Below are positions 12,925-13,461 of a stretch of 13,461 nt of DNA, piece by piece. Within the stretch, counting starts at the first letter, position 1. Every line of letters starts with the position of its first letter. The notes under the pieces were generated by a model that did not search any database, was not told the origin of the DNA, and worked only from the letters and a program-made list of their open reading frames with translations. The DNA comes from a bacterium. GTDB lineage: Bacteria > UBP14 > UBA6098 > B30-G16. The translations under genes were made by a program, and so were the position numbers. The stretch covers positions 1 through 13,461 of the forward strand of contig QNEG01000014.1 in NCBI GenBank assembly GCA_003645115.1, in the 5' to 3' direction.

Positions 12925-13461
12925 TTTTGTTTCCTTTCCAATGCCACCGATACTGGAATGAATTTTATTCCATATTCAATCAACGCAGGGATATTTTTTT
13001 TCAATATTTCTGCGGTAGTATCGGATGAATGGCAATTAATAATCATAGCCGGCATTCTTCGAGCAGAAAACGAATAATCCAGCAGTCGCATTTCGATTTT
13101 GTCCACCGGTAGTTCCGGTGGGTCGATTATGTGGTCTATATGAGTTGCTGGGACACCGATTTTTCGTGCTACATCTTCGGCGACCGAATAATTTGTGGTT
13201 CTGGAATCGACGAAGAAAAAGCCTGCGTCTCGAAGCACTCGAAGCACCTGAAACATCACTCGTTGATTTTCGGTGGCGCGAGAACCCATATGATTATTTG
13301 CGCCGACTGCTTCCGGAATGTCTCGCAACATATTCTCCACTAAATTCTTTATATCTCTATCATCCATTTTCACCAATATAGAATTAGGACCGGGGTCCAC
13401 CTGTGGATACGATTTCGGCTCCATCGGGATATGGACAAATCTTTCTATTTCTGGATAATTG
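12900..13461 (-). CDS. Divergent polysaccharide deacetylase (YibQ/DUF610 family), 5' partial
   Basis: The frame is open to the window edge. The ATG at 13424 is internal, because the upstream codons read NYPEIERFVHIP and complete the family motif HIPMEP. The visible 187 residues show the Polysacc_deac_2 (PF04748) pattern: PMEPKSYP with DPGPNSI, GANNHMGSRATEN, FFVDSRTT and a C-terminal NCH / IPALIEYGIKFIPVS region. The family has an NodB-like fold and is assumed to act on envelope polysaccharide, but activity has rarely been shown. The stop TAA lies at 12902-12900, inside the EIIA gene. An N-terminal signal or membrane anchor, common in this family, would lie outside the window. Confidence 0.88.
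   Translation of the reverse strand, partial: NYPEIERFVHIPMEPKSYPQVDPGPNSILVKMDDRDIKNLVENMLRDIPEAVGANNHMGSRATENQRVMFQVLRVLRDAGFFFVDSRTTNYSVAEDVARKIGVPATHIDHIIDPPELPVDKIEMRLLDYSFSARRMPAMIINCHSSDTTAEILKKNIPALIEYGIKFIPVSVALERKQKWTTQGGT

Noticed and set aside
13422..13424. ATG at 13424 as the start of the deacetylase
   Set aside because: The frame stays open to the window edge and the residues just upstream (FVHIP) belong to the conserved family motif, so the true start is outside.

Overview
The window looks like the chromosome of an AT-rich (roughly 40% GC by eye) Gram-negative bacterium of the wider FCB group or a neighbouring candidate phylum such as Cloacimonadota, Marinimicrobia or WOR-3. 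This placement is inferred from a PorV/PorQ-type outer-membrane barrel, a secreted protein with a CHU_C/FlgD-like C-terminal domain, a DUF3098-like two-helix membrane protein and a divergent polysaccharide deacetylase. No single marker gives a species. The sequence avoids GATC almost completely (three copies found by eye) and is rich in TCGA.

Bases 1-1181 read on the plus strand. They hold the last 65 codons of pheT, a small two-helix membrane protein with its own promoter, a string of RNA-like hairpins, a tRNA-Asp(GTC) gene, a second copy of one hairpin repeat, and a GIY-YIG endonuclease pseudogene whose N-terminal part carries three in-frame stops.

Bases 1223-9236 are a minus-strand cell-envelope block read from 9236 downward. 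In order it encodes a 1033-residue secreted protein with Ig-like repeats and a T9SS-type-B/FlgD-like C-terminus; a 962-residue lipid-anchored-free fusion of a PorV-like barrel, a CARDB domain, three OmpA-like domains and a FlgD-like Ig domain; an unlisted 36-residue membrane mini-protein resembling MetS-type transporter small subunits; and a 612-residue hybrid histidine kinase with two PAS-like regions and a C-terminal receiver. The mini-protein overlaps the kinase start by 17 bases, which suggests coupled translation.

Bases 9237-9563 contain no gene. They carry a putative promoter for the block above and a degraded dispersed palindromic repeat.

Bases 9564-13461 are a second minus-strand block: a divergent polysaccharide deacetylase (5' end outside the window), a PTS EIIA-type protein overlapping it, then after 107 bases an oligosaccharide flippase, a PAS-GGDEF diguanylate cyclase (ATGA overlap) and the tRNA methyltransferase TrmO. 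The theme is cell-surface polysaccharide handling with c-di-GMP and phosphotransfer regulation.

I see no CRISPR array, toxin-antitoxin pair, phage genes or complete mobile element. The most unusual items are the paired hairpins around tRNA-Asp, the orphan mini-protein coupled to the kinase, the barrel/OmpA fusion beside a CTD-bearing putative cargo, and the GATC depletion.
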